Source of the DNA: Aeromicrobium sp.
GTDB lineage: Bacteria > Actinomycetota > Actinomycetes > Propionibacteriales > Nocardioidaceae
Assembly: GCA_023257515.1 (NCBI GenBank)
Contig: JALRCA010000264.1
Span: 1 to 32,974, forward strand
DNA length: 32,974 nucleotides
Direction: 5' to 3'
The notes beneath the pieces were generated by a model. That model made no database searches. It worked only from the letters and a program-made list of their open reading frames with translations, and was not told the origin of the DNA. Below, piece by piece: positions 1 to 6,793 of this stretch (the first letter of the stretch is position 1; each line of letters begins with the position of its first letter). A program made the position numbers and the translations under genes.

Positions 1-261
1 GACGAGCCGTGCTCGGCGCTCGACCCGATCTCGACCTCGGTCATCGAGGACCTCGTGCACGAGCTCAAGAACGAGTACACGATCGTCATCGTCACCCACA
101 ACATGCAGCAGGCCGCGCGGGTGTCGGACGAGACCGCGTTCTTCAACCTCTCGGGGGTCGGCAAGCCGGGGCGCCTCATCGAGTCGGGCCGCACCGAGAA
201 GATCTTCTCCAACCCCGACGACCCCGCCACCGAGGCCTACATCCAGGGCCGCTTCGGCTGA
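1..261 (+). CDS. pstB: PstB, phosphate ABC transporter ATPase (3' end only)
   Basis: Only the last 86 residues are present; the gene begins before the window. The fragment opens on the end of Walker B and the D-loop (DEPCSALDP), continues to the H-loop (VTHNMQQA), and ends in the family's usual tail with a [25 protein letters not shown] shape. PstB is the cytoplasmic ATPase of the high-affinity PstSCAB phosphate importer. The [17 protein letters not shown] segment is characteristic of PstB rather than of other ABC ATPases. The rest of the pst operon should lie to the left. It converges on the low-affinity Pit phosphate transporter, so two phosphate uptake systems sit back to back. The 55..261 ORF in the track is only the part after an internal Met. 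Confidence 0.93.
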   Translation, partial: DEPCSALDPISTSVIEDLVHELKNEYTIVIVTHNMQQAARVSDETAFFNLSGVGKPGRLIESGRTEKIFSNPDDPATEAYIQGRFG

Positions 262-349
262 TCGGCACCCGCCACGGCACCGAGCCCGGGTTCCTGCACC
301 ACTGCGGTGTTGCGACCCCCGGTTGGCGACGAGGAACCGTGCGTCGTGT

Positions 350-379
350 GCTGGTTCCCCGGCGAGCCTGGGAACCAGC
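350..379. terminator. Hairpin between convergent pstB and pit
   Basis: A perfect inverted repeat (CTGGTTCCC / GGGAACCAG plus a closing G-C pair) with a 10-nt loop lies between the two stop codons. It has no T-tract on either side. Its position between convergent genes suggests a bidirectional terminator. The structure is seen directly; the function is inferred. Confidence 0.55.
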
Positions 380-393
380 GACCCCTGGCCGCG

Positions 394-1416
394 TCAGTTG
401 CCGGGGATGAGCAGGCGCAGCAGGCCGTAGCAGACCGCGCCGACGGCGGCGGCGGCCGGGATCGTGATGATCCACGCGGTGATGATCCCGCGGGCGACAC
501 CCCACCGGACGGCGCTGAAGCGCTTGGTCGCGCCGGCGCCCATGACCGCCGACGTCATGGTGTGGGTCGTCGAGACCGGCGCGTGGGCGTAGATCGCCAT
601 GCCGTACAGCACGACCGCGGCGGTCGACTCGGCCGAGAAGCCTCGCGGCGGGTCGACGGCGATGATGCGCCGGCCCATCGTGCGCATGATCCGCATGCCG
701 CCGGAGAAGGTGCCGAGGGAGATGGCGGTGGCCGCGGCCAGGATGACCCACAACGGGATGTCGTCGTTGGCCGACGTGTGCTCGCCACCCGCGATGAGCG
801 CGAGCACGATCACACCCATCGTCTTCTGCGCGTCCTGCAGACCGTGGCCGAGCGACAGCGCTGCCGCCGAGACGACCTGGGCGAGGCGGAAGCCGCGGTT
901 CACGCCGTGCGGGTTCTTGCGCCGGAAGATCCACATGATCGCCGTCATGACCGCGAACGCGCCGCAGAACCCGAGCAGCGGGCTCATGATCATGGGGATC
1001 GCGACCTTCTCGACCACCTTGTCCCAGTCGACCGTGACGCCGGCGGCGAGTCCCACCCCGATCAGGCCGCCGATCAGGGCGTGCGAGGACGACGACGGGA
1101 TGCCGTAGTACCAGGTGATGAGGTTCCACGTGATGGCGCCGACGAGCGCGCTCATGACGATGGTCAGGGCGTGCTCGGGCACCACCACACCGTCGAACCC
1201 GGACAGGATGTCCTTGATCGTCTTGGCGACCTCGACACCCAGCAGGGCGCCGACGAAGTTGAGGACGGCCGCCATGGCCAGGGCGATGCGCGGGGTCAGC
1301 GCGCGCGTCGAGACCGAGGTCGCGATCGCGTTCGCGGCGTCGTGGAAGCCGTTCGTGTAGTCGAAGAACAGCGCGATGGCGACGGTGGCGATCACCAGCG
1401 CCAGGACGAGATCCAC
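394..1416 (-). CDS. pit: Pit-family inorganic phosphate transporter
   Basis: 340-aa integral membrane protein of the PHO4/Pit family, which imports metal-phosphate by proton symport. Both family signatures are present: NGFHDAAN near residues 22-29 and HGLQDAQKTMG near 191-201. The conserved GIPSSSSHAL loop lies near 105-114. Hydrophobic segments run through the whole protein. The start is GTG, preceded by AAGGAG inside the end of the DUF47 gene, and the DUF47 stop lies only 2 nt upstream, so the two are translationally coupled. A DUF47 (PhoU-like) partner encoded just before pit is a known arrangement and is thought to modulate the transporter. The length is at the short end for Pit proteins but complete. 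Confidence 0.93.
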   Translation of the reverse strand: MDLVLALVIATVAIALFFDYTNGFHDAANAIATSVSTRALTPRIALAMAAVLNFVGALLGVEVAKTIKDILSGFDGVVVPEHALTIVMSALVGAITWNLITWYYGIPSSSSHALIGGLIGVGLAAGVTVDWDKVVEKVAIPMIMSPLLGFCGAFAVMTAIMWIFRRKNPHGVNRGFRLAQVVSAAALSLGHGLQDAQKTMGVIVLALIAGGEHTSANDDIPLWVILAAATAISLGTFSGGMRIMRTMGRRIIAVDPPRGFSAESTAAVVLYGMAIYAHAPVSTTHTMTSAVMGAGATKRFSAVRWGVARGIITAWIITIPAAAAVGAVCYGLLRLLIPGN

Positions 1417-1418
1417 GC

Positions 1419-2036
1419 TCAGGACTCCTTGACCGCGATCTGTTCCACGGTGTTGGCGACGGACTCCAGGGCGTCGATGGCGTGCTCGAGGGAGTCGACG
1501 ATGTCCTTGAGCTTGAGGACCTGCAGCGACTTGTAGTTGCCGCTGAACAGGTCGGCGACGATGCGTCGGTACGAGCGGTCGCCCTGGTTCTCGAGACGAT
1601 TGATCTCGATCCAGTACTCCTCGAGGTCCTTCATGGTGCGCAGGCGCGGCATGGCCTCGGCGGTGAGCTGCGTGGCGCGCTGCAGGACCTCGATCTGCGA
1701 GGCGTACTGAGCGGGCAGCTGCTCGACCTCGTAGAGACCGACGAGGTCGACGGCCTCCTCCATGTAGTCCATGACGTCGTCGAGGTTCGAGGCGAGACGG
1801 TAGATGTCCTCGCGGTCGAACGGCGTGATGAACGTGCTGTTGACGGTCTGGACGATCTTGTGGGTCGTCTCGTCGGCCTGGTGCTCGGCCTCGCGCATGC
1901 GCTCGCCGATGGCGGCCTGGTCGCTCTCGGGGTCGAGCAACTGCGCCAAGAGGTTGGCGCCGTTCACGAGGTGGTTCGCGGACTCCGAGAAGAGGTCGTA
2001 GAACGAGCTCTCCACCGGGCGGATGCGAAAACGCAC
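1419..2036 (-). CDS. DUF47 (PhoU-like) Pit accessory protein
   Basis: 205-aa cytoplasmic, mostly helical protein. The sequence (FRIRPVESSFYDLF at the start, an EHQADETTHKIV helix and HAIDALESVANTVEQIAVKES at the end) is typical of DUF47, relatives of PhoU that accompany Pit transporters. I chose the GTG at 2036 rather than the longer track ORF. It has AGGAG 8 nt upstream, gives the usual family length and begins at the conserved FRIRP segment. The extra 26 residues of the longer ORF overlap the promoter region. It is the first gene of a two-gene operon with pit. It probably adjusts Pit activity to phosphate or polyphosphate status, which is inferred from the family. Confidence 0.9.
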   Translation of the reverse strand: MRFRIRPVESSFYDLFSESANHLVNGANLLAQLLDPESDQAAIGERMREAEHQADETTHKIVQTVNSTFITPFDREDIYRLASNLDDVMDYMEEAVDLVGLYEVEQLPAQYASQIEVLQRATQLTAEAMPRLRTMKDLEEYWIEINRLENQGDRSYRRIVADLFSGNYKSLQVLKLKDIVDSLEHAIDALESVANTVEQIAVKES

Positions 2037-2071
2037 GTGAGTCTCCTGTCGACTCTGGTCAGGCCTCGACC

Positions 2072-2102
2072 ATGCTAGGGGACCGCGTGAAGAAGGTGTC
2101 AA
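2072..2102 (-). promoter_or_regulatory. Probable promoter of the DUF47-pit operon
   Basis: Reading the minus strand, TTGACA is followed after 19 nt by TAGCAT, and the DUF47 GTG lies about 35 nt further on. The hexamers match the housekeeping-sigma consensus well, but the spacer is 1-2 nt longer than ideal. Confidence 0.45.
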
Positions 2103-2164
2103 TCGGCCGGTCATCGGGCCGACACACAGCGGTCATCGCCCGGTCGGTGAGGCGAGGCGGGTCG

Positions 2165-2317
2165 TCAGGGAACGTCGAGACCGAGGATCGCGTCGACCTC
2201 GGTCTGGCTCAACGGCTGCTCACTGCCCGAGGCCGCGATGATCAGACGACTCGTCGTCTCGATCTCGTCCAGGGCTGCGTCGTCGCGCAGGCGCTGGTCC
2301 AACGGCTCGGGGGTCAT
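2165..2317 (-). CDS. Conserved small protein, 50 aa, unknown function
   Basis: A short acidic, soluble protein without signal peptide or membrane segment. The start at the internal ATG (MTPEPLDQRL) is chosen because AGGAG lies 8 nt upstream; the track's longer version adds an Arg/Pro-rich stretch. The composition (many Asp, Glu, Ile, Leu, and a C-terminal LSQTEVDAILGL helix) looks like a real protein rather than a shadow ORF. I believe similar 45-50-aa proteins occur in related actinobacteria, but I cannot name a family. It stands alone upstream of the phosphate operon, on the same strand. Confidence 0.6.
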   Translation of the reverse strand: MTPEPLDQRLRDDAALDEIETTSRLIIAASGSEQPLSQTEVDAILGLDVP

Positions 2318-2516
2318 GCCGGTCGCTCCTGGGGTTCGTTCGCGACGCGTGCGGGGGGTCATGCGTCGTAGGTCTCAGACTACCCCCGAGTCACTCGGCG
2401 TGGTCCTGAATCCTGCAGGTCGGAACGACGCGCCCCTCGACCGGAACGAGCGAGACCCGGGAGGCACGTCGGGTCGCGAGTCGACGGCCCCACGAGGTCG
2501 TTCGATCAGCCTGTGT

Positions 2517-2534
2517 TTGTCACGCGCGTGACAA
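2517..2534. promoter_or_regulatory. 18-bp perfect palindrome, probable operator
   Basis: TTGTCACGC followed directly by GCGTGACAA forms a perfect dyad about 60 nt before the start of the secreted-protein gene. The half-site TGTCA is the reverse of the CRP/GlxR TGTGA-type half-site, so a GntR, TetR or MarR-type regulator is more likely. No regulator gene adjoins it. The 2513 start in the track would place this palindrome inside the coding region. Confidence 0.45.
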
Positions 2535-2596
2535 GTCTTCTCGCGGCCGCGCCACTCTCGCGAAGCGTGACGGCCGCCACACCCCAGGGTCCGGTC

Positions 2597-3661
2597 ATGC
2601 ACAACACGTGGGTGATGGGGCGCGTCCTGGCGAGCACCGTGGCCGCTCTCGTCTGCCTGGTGGCCACGAGCGCCGCGGGAGAGGCCGACGACTCGTACTA
2701 CCCGGGCCTGCCCGTCCTCAGGACGCCCGACGGGTACCCCGACGCCGGCCTCGACAACGTCAACGTCAACTCCTGGCTCAACGCGCCCTGCAACGGCCTG
2801 ACCGGGTCGAGGGCGGCGAAGCAGTGGACGCGCATCCCCGTGGGGGCGCTGGCGTCCAACATCCAGCTCTTCACCTGCACGGCGGACGGCTTCGGCGGCA
2901 GCGTCGTGTGCCCGCCGAGCCCACGCGGCAAGGTCGACTTCGGGACGCAGTACTACGCGAACGCCTTCGTGGTCTCCCCCGCGGGATCGCGTGAGCCGTA
3001 CGGTCTCGGTCACGTGGTCACGGTGCGGACCGTGGCGTTCGGGTCCATCCCCGTCGAGGCGGACGTCCAGGTCCGACAGGCACGATCCGCTGACGGCCTG
3101 CCCGTGCCGCTGGTGGCCGAGTTCGCCGACATCGCGGTCCGCAACGGCGAGGCCCAGCACGCCGAGCTCTTGCCCGGGACGCTGAAGGGCAGGGTCTCCC
3201 TCGGCATGGTCGGTCTCCGGGTCGACGGGATCGACGTCGGACTGACCGGCACCTGCGCCACTCCCGACACCGATCTGTCGATCACGAGCAAGCTGCAGGT
3301 GTTCGAGGACATGGACACCCTCACGAGGTTCACGGTGCGCGAGTCGGTCAACGGCACGACGGGTGGCAGCTTCTCCGGCACGATCACCATCCCTGCCTTC
3401 GCGGGCTGCACCACCGGGTCCGGGGACGACGTGAGTCGGCTGCTGACCGCCGCGCTGTCGGGCCCGTCCAACCCCGTCAGCGTCTCGTACGGCTCGACGT
3501 TCTGCGGCACGGAGTTCAACGAGAACGGCACCTTCAAGCCGACGCCTCCCGGGGCGGACACCCCGGCGAAGGCAGGCTGCTTCCAGTTCCAGTACACGCC
3601 GGAGAACCCGGACCTCTGGGCGATCCCCCTGCCCTGGCCGATCCCGGGCCGAGCGCCCTGA
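2597..3661 (+). CDS. Secreted protein of unknown function
   Basis: 354 aa from the ATG at 2597. The N-terminus has a signal peptide: a short polar start, a hydrophobic core (LASTVAALVCLVATSAAG) and a likely cleavage near GEA-DD. A second ATG at 2615 would also leave an intact signal peptide, and neither start has a strong ribosome site. The mature part is rich in Gly, Thr, Ser, Val and Asn with predicted beta strands and about eight cysteines, suggesting a disulphide-bonded beta-rich exported protein. There is no LPxTG motif or C-terminal membrane segment, so it is probably released or loosely attached. I recognise no catalytic motif or named domain. A perfect palindrome lies just upstream. 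Confidence 0.75.
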   Translation: MHNTWVMGRVLASTVAALVCLVATSAAGEADDSYYPGLPVLRTPDGYPDAGLDNVNVNSWLNAPCNGLTGSRAAKQWTRIPVGALASNIQLFTCTADGFGGSVVCPPSPRGKVDFGTQYYANAFVVSPAGSREPYGLGHVVTVRTVAFGSIPVEADVQVRQARSADGLPVPLVAEFADIAVRNGEAQHAELLPGTLKGRVSLGMVGLRVDGIDVGLTGTCATPDTDLSITSKLQVFEDMDTLTRFTVRESVNGTTGGSFSGTITIPAFAGCTTGSGDDVSRLLTAALSGPSNPVSVSYGSTFCGTEFNENGTFKPTPPGADTPAKAGCFQFQYTPENPDLWAIPLPWPIPGRAP

Positions 3662-3719
3662 CGGATCCGCCGTCGGCGTCACGGACGGGCCAGGTCGCGC
3701 GTGGACGGCGCGGCCCGAC

Positions 3720-4400
3720 TCAGTCGCGGGCGGCCAGGACCTCGCGCCCCCGAGGAGTGGCCGGGAACCGGTCGATCAGCTCCCGCAGGGTTGCAGCGCC
3801 GGTGTTGGCCCCGAAGGCCTCGGTGCCGGGCTCGAGCCGCACACCATCGGCGAGCGAGCCGACGACCACGGGGTCGAAACCGATCCGGTCGACGAGATCG
3901 GCGACCGTCGCGACGTCGTCGGGGTCGTCACCGGCGACCGCGATGGCACGTCGGTCCTCGGCGCCTGGAGGCCGGGCCCCGTCCTCCAGGTCGTGGTAGC
4001 CCATGTGGTTGAAGGCCTTGACGACGCGTGAGCCGTCGAGATGCCGCTGGACGATCTCGGACGTCGAGGTGCGGGGATCGGTCAGGTCGTCACGGACGCC
4101 GTCGACCTCCCACCAGTAGTTCATGGCGTCGACGACGAGCCGGCCGGCCAGGGCGTCGCGCGACACCGCGGCGAGCTTGCCGAGCGGGAGTGCCAGCACG
4201 ACGGCGTCCGACTGCTCGGCGACCTCGGCCCCGGTCACGGCACGTGCGCCGGGAGCGAGCACCTCGACGGTCAGCGCGATGATCTCCGGGTCGCCCGACC
4301 CCGCGATCGCGACGTCCAGGTCTGCTGCGACGCCGAGGCGCGCCAGGACCGTGCCGACCTTGCCCGCGCCGAGGATGCCGAGCCGCTGGACCTGCTTCAT
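3720..4400 (-). CDS. NADP-dependent F420 reductase-like oxidoreductase
   Basis: 226-aa cytoplasmic protein with an N-terminal Rossmann fold: [17 protein letters not shown] near residues 7-23 binds NAD(P), and [10 protein letters not shown] and VVDAMNYWW follow at the usual places. This matches the coenzyme F420-dependent NADP oxidoreductase (F420_oxidored) superfamily, which swaps hydride between NADPH and F420 or acts on related substrates. Its ATG overlaps the stop of the upstream LLM oxidoreductase by one base (TGATG), so the two are translationally coupled. A reductase paired with a luciferase-like oxidoreductase suggests that one recycles the reduced cofactor for the other. Cofactor specificity cannot be settled from sequence. 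The track's 399-aa ORF begins in a shadow region. Confidence 0.8.
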   Translation of the reverse strand: MKQVQRLGILGAGKVGTVLARLGVAADLDVAIAGSGDPEIIALTVEVLAPGARAVTGAEVAEQSDAVVLALPLGKLAAVSRDALAGRLVVDAMNYWWEVDGVRDDLTDPRTSTSEIVQRHLDGSRVVKAFNHMGYHDLEDGARPPGAEDRRAIAVAGDDPDDVATVADLVDRIGFDPVVVGSLADGVRLEPGTEAFGANTGAATLRELIDRFPATPRGREVLAARD

Positions 4401-5455
4401 CACGCAGGCACGGACGACTCGGCCGCGAGCAGCTCGCGCACGCGCGGCACGACCTCGGACCCGTAGAGCTCGACGGCCGTGCGGCGTGCGGACGACGGCA
4501 GCGGCCCGAGCGTGTAGATGAGGTCGAAGCGGCCGACGCCGAGCGTCGTGATCGCCTTCGCGATGCGCTGCGCGACGGTCTCGGGCGAGCCGATGTAGAG
4601 CGAGCCGCCGGCCACCTCGGCCTCGAACTCGCGGGGCGTGATGGGCGGCCAGCCGCGGTCGGCACCGATGCGGTTGCGCATCGTGCGGTAGCCGGGCCAC
4701 GCGATCTTCATGGCCTCCTCGTCGGTGGCCGCGACGAACCCCGGCGAGTGCATGCCGACGGGGTGCGCCGTCGTGCCCATCTGCTCGGTGGCGCGCCGGT
4801 ACAGCTCGACGTACTGGGTGAACCGGCCGGGGGCGCCACCGATGATCGCCAGCATGAGCGGCAGGCCGTAGCGGGCCGTGCGGATGACCGACTGGGGCGA
4901 GCCGCCGACACCGACCCACGTGTCGAGCCGGCCGGACGCGGTCTTGGGGTAGACGTCGGCGTCGGTGAGCGCGGGACGGGTCGAGCCGCCCCAGGTGACG
5001 GGCTCCTCGTCGAGGAGCTTGACGAAGAGCTCGATCTTCTCCTCGAACAGCCGGTCGTAGTCGGCGAGGTCGTAGCCGAACAGCGGGAACGACTCGGTGA
5101 AGGAGCCCCGCCCGAGGATGACCTGGGCCCGCCCGTTCGAGAGCGCGTCGAGCGTCGCGAAGCGCTGGAAGACACGGACGGGGTCGTCGGAGGACAGGAC
5201 GGTGACGCCGGAGGCGAGCTTGATCCGCTCGGTGCGGCTCGCGATCGCGGCGAGCACGGTCTCGGGCGAGGAGATGGCGTACTCGTGCCGGTGGTGCTCG
5301 CCGAGCGCGACGACGTCGAGGCCCACCTGATCGGCGAGCACGGCCTCCTCGACGACCTGGCGGATCGCCTCCGGGTGGCCCAGCAGCTCGCCGGCGTCGT
5401 CGAGCGGCAGGTCGCCGAACGTGTCGATGCCGAACTGGACGGGTGCGGTGCTCAT
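4400..5455 (-). CDS. LLM-class flavin-dependent oxidoreductase
   Basis: 351-aa luciferase-like monooxygenase fold (LLM). Typical signatures are the start [10 protein letters not shown], the [26 protein letters not shown] segment near residues 50-75, and [26 protein letters not shown] near 105-130. Such enzymes use FMN or F420 to oxidise small molecules; the substrate is not evident. The ATG at 5455 is chosen over 5521 because GGAGG lies 8-9 nt before it. It leads a two-gene operon with the F420-reductase-like gene. A dyad upstream may be its operator. Confidence 0.88.
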   Translation of the reverse strand: MSTAPVQFGIDTFGDLPLDDAGELLGHPEAIRQVVEEAVLADQVGLDVVALGEHHRHEYAISSPETVLAAIASRTERIKLASGVTVLSSDDPVRVFQRFATLDALSNGRAQVILGRGSFTESFPLFGYDLADYDRLFEEKIELFVKLLDEEPVTWGGSTRPALTDADVYPKTASGRLDTWVGVGGSPQSVIRTARYGLPLMLAIIGGAPGRFTQYVELYRRATEQMGTTAHPVGMHSPGFVAATDEEAMKIAWPGYRTMRNRIGADRGWPPITPREFEAEVAGGSLYIGSPETVAQRIAKAITTLGVGRFDLIYTLGPLPSSARRTAVELYGSEVVPRVRELLAAESSVPA

Positions 5456-5473
5456 GTCGTGGCCTCCGGTCGC

Positions 5474-5501
5474 TGGTCCTCGCGGTGCTGCGTCAGGACC
5501 A
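5474..5501. promoter_or_regulatory. Inverted repeat upstream of the LLM gene
   Basis: TGGTCCT and AGGACCA form perfect 7-bp arms separated by 14 nt, 19-46 nt before the LLM start codon. It could be an operator or a 5' leader hairpin. No regulator gene adjoins it. Confidence 0.3.
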
Positions 5502-5542
5502 ACGATCTCGCGGGACCCCACATTCCTGCACGTCGGGTGAGG

Positions 5543-6091
5543 TCAGGCGCCGCGCGGCACGTAGCGCCGCACCACCGCGCCCGACCCGAGCTCCTCGACG
5601 TGGACGAGCTCCAGGTCGAGGGGGCGCGAGAGTCCCTCGAGCAGTCGCGGGCCGTGGCCTGCGACGACGGGGTGGACGATCAGCTCGTACTCGTCGATGA
5701 GCCCGAGCTCGGCCAGCGCGGTCGGCAGGGTGACGCCGCCGGTGGCGATACCCGTTCCGGGCTGATCCTTGAGCGCCCGTACCGCCGTCTCGAGGTCGCC
5801 CTGCACGAGCTCGGCGTTCCAGTCGACGCTCTCGAGCGTGCTCGACACGACGTGCTTGCGGGCCCGGTCGATCGTGAGGCCGAACGCGTGGGTCCACTCC
5901 GGCATCTCGTACAGCGCCGGCGGCCGCCACGCGCTCTCCATCATCTCGTAGACGACCCGCCCGAACAGGAGCGCGTCGCACCGCTCGATGTGCTGCGCCG
6001 CGACCCGGTGCACGTCGGCGTCCGGCACCCCGACCCGGTGGTCGACGCACCCGTCGAGCATGACGTTGATCGAATACCTGAGCGGCCGCAT
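5543..6091 (-). CDS. RibD C-terminal/DHFR-family reductase
   Basis: 182-aa cytoplasmic protein of the dihydrofolate-reductase-like RibD_C family. Evidence is the start RYSINVMLDGCVDH, the CDALLFGRVVYEMM segment near residues 38-51, the TGIATGGVTLPTALAELGLIDEY nucleotide-binding region near 113-135, and VVAGHGPRLLEGL afterwards. Such proteins are NADPH-dependent reductases, usually of unknown substrate and not true folate enzymes. The gene is monocistronic. The minus strand reads TACCGT, six bases, then ATG, so the message is probably leaderless, and there is no ribosome site. Confidence 0.85.
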   Translation of the reverse strand: MRPLRYSINVMLDGCVDHRVGVPDADVHRVAAQHIERCDALLFGRVVYEMMESAWRPPALYEMPEWTHAFGLTIDRARKHVVSSTLESVDWNAELVQGDLETAVRALKDQPGTGIATGGVTLPTALAELGLIDEYELIVHPVVAGHGPRLLEGLSRPLDLELVHVEELGSGAVVRRYVPRGA

Positions 6092-6097
6092 CGTGCC

Positions 6098-6103
6098 ACG
6101 GTA
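6098..6103 (-). promoter_or_regulatory. -10 element for leaderless transcript (RibD-like gene)
   Basis: TACCGT sits six bases before the ATG at 6091 with no Shine-Dalgarno sequence. It is one of eight such arrangements in the window. Confidence 0.5.
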
Positions 6104-6169
6104 GCGGTGAGCGGGACCCCGCCGCGGCGACTCTGCGAGGATGGCACCGCGGGCGGCGTGCGCCTCCCC

Positions 6170-6242
6170 GGGCCTCTAGCTCAATTGGCAGAGCAGCGGA
6201 CTTTTAATCCGCGGGTTGTGGGTTCGAGTCCCACGGGGCCTA
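6170..6242 (+). tRNA. tRNA-Lys (anticodon TTT)
   Basis: A full cloverleaf can be folded by eye. The acceptor GGGCCTC pairs with GGGGCCT (two G-U pairs) before discriminator A. The D-arm is GCTC/GAGC, the anticodon stem GCGGA/TCCGC carries loop CTTTTAA, and the T-arm GTGGG/CCCAC carries loop TTCGAGT. The anticodon TTT assigns lysine. CCA is not encoded. The DNA just downstream changes character and holds accessory genes, so this tRNA may be the integration site of a small island. I found no repeat of the tRNA 3' end further right. Confidence 0.95.
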
Positions 6243-6793
6243 CTGGGCCGGGCAATAGGTCCTTCGAAGCGATCGAGGTTGCCTGCGCCCGAAAGAAGAT
6301 CGTCTGCGACGCCGCCCATGTGCGGTTGCACCGAGCGAAGACATGCGTGGGACTGCTTCAGCTGCACGAGAATTCAGTCAATCCAGCCTTGGTCGCGCAG
6401 CCGGCGACTACACGTTTCGATCGGGTATCAATCCCAGCCAGGCAATTCGACCGCCCGGCGCGGTCCACGGCCTCGTCATCCTCGCCATAGTTCTTTCCTG
6501 ACCGTCGTACCCTCCTTGCTACTCCTCGCGCCCGAACCTGCAAACCTGACCCGCGCCGGCGCGGCGGCCGTGCTCTCGCGTAGTTCGCCGGAGTCGCGCT
6601 CATGTTTCTGGCACTTCTACACGGTTGCTCGAAGCACCAGCACCGCTCGGGCGCCCGACCCATCCGACGAGGTCACCCAGGGCTGCACGTAGTGGCCAGA
6701 ACCGCGAAGGAGGACGTGGGTGGCGATCGACGGCCGCTTCGGCGACGAGCCGTTCACGACATGCGCAACAGCAGGGAACCGTAGGCTCGAGGC
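6243..6793. other. 551-bp stretch with no recognisable gene, start of tRNA-Lys island
   Basis: The ORFs here (for example 6358..6663 minus and 6602..6784 plus) have no convincing start signal, motif or composition. A/T-richer patches occur around 6360-6530, unlike the flanking core genome. The best small candidate is a 22-codon GTG ORF after GAAGGAGGAC near 6715, which is too short to judge. The stretch could be a decayed integrase region, a non-coding RNA or the long leader of the 774-aa gene. Confidence 0.5.
6782..6787 (+). promoter_or_regulatory. -10 element for leaderless transcript of the 774-aa gene
   Basis: TAGGCT followed by six bases and GTG. There is no clear -35 and no Shine-Dalgarno sequence. 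Confidence 0.45.

Noticed and set aside
307-1536. 409-aa plus-strand ORF opposite Pit/DUF47
   Set aside because: Arg/Asp/His-rich shadow of two well-supported minus-strand genes; no motif.
2513-2596. Longer N-terminus of the secreted protein from the 2513 start
   Set aside because: It would put the palindrome in the coding region and push the signal peptide about 30 residues inward.
2375-3682. 435-aa minus-strand ORF opposite the secreted protein
   Set aside because: Low-complexity Arg/Gly/Val composition; the plus-strand protein has a proper signal peptide.
4748-6490. 580-aa plus-strand ORF through LLM, RibD-like genes and the tRNA
   Set aside because: It reads straight through the tRNA and is the antisense of known families; composition is typical of a GC-rich shadow frame.
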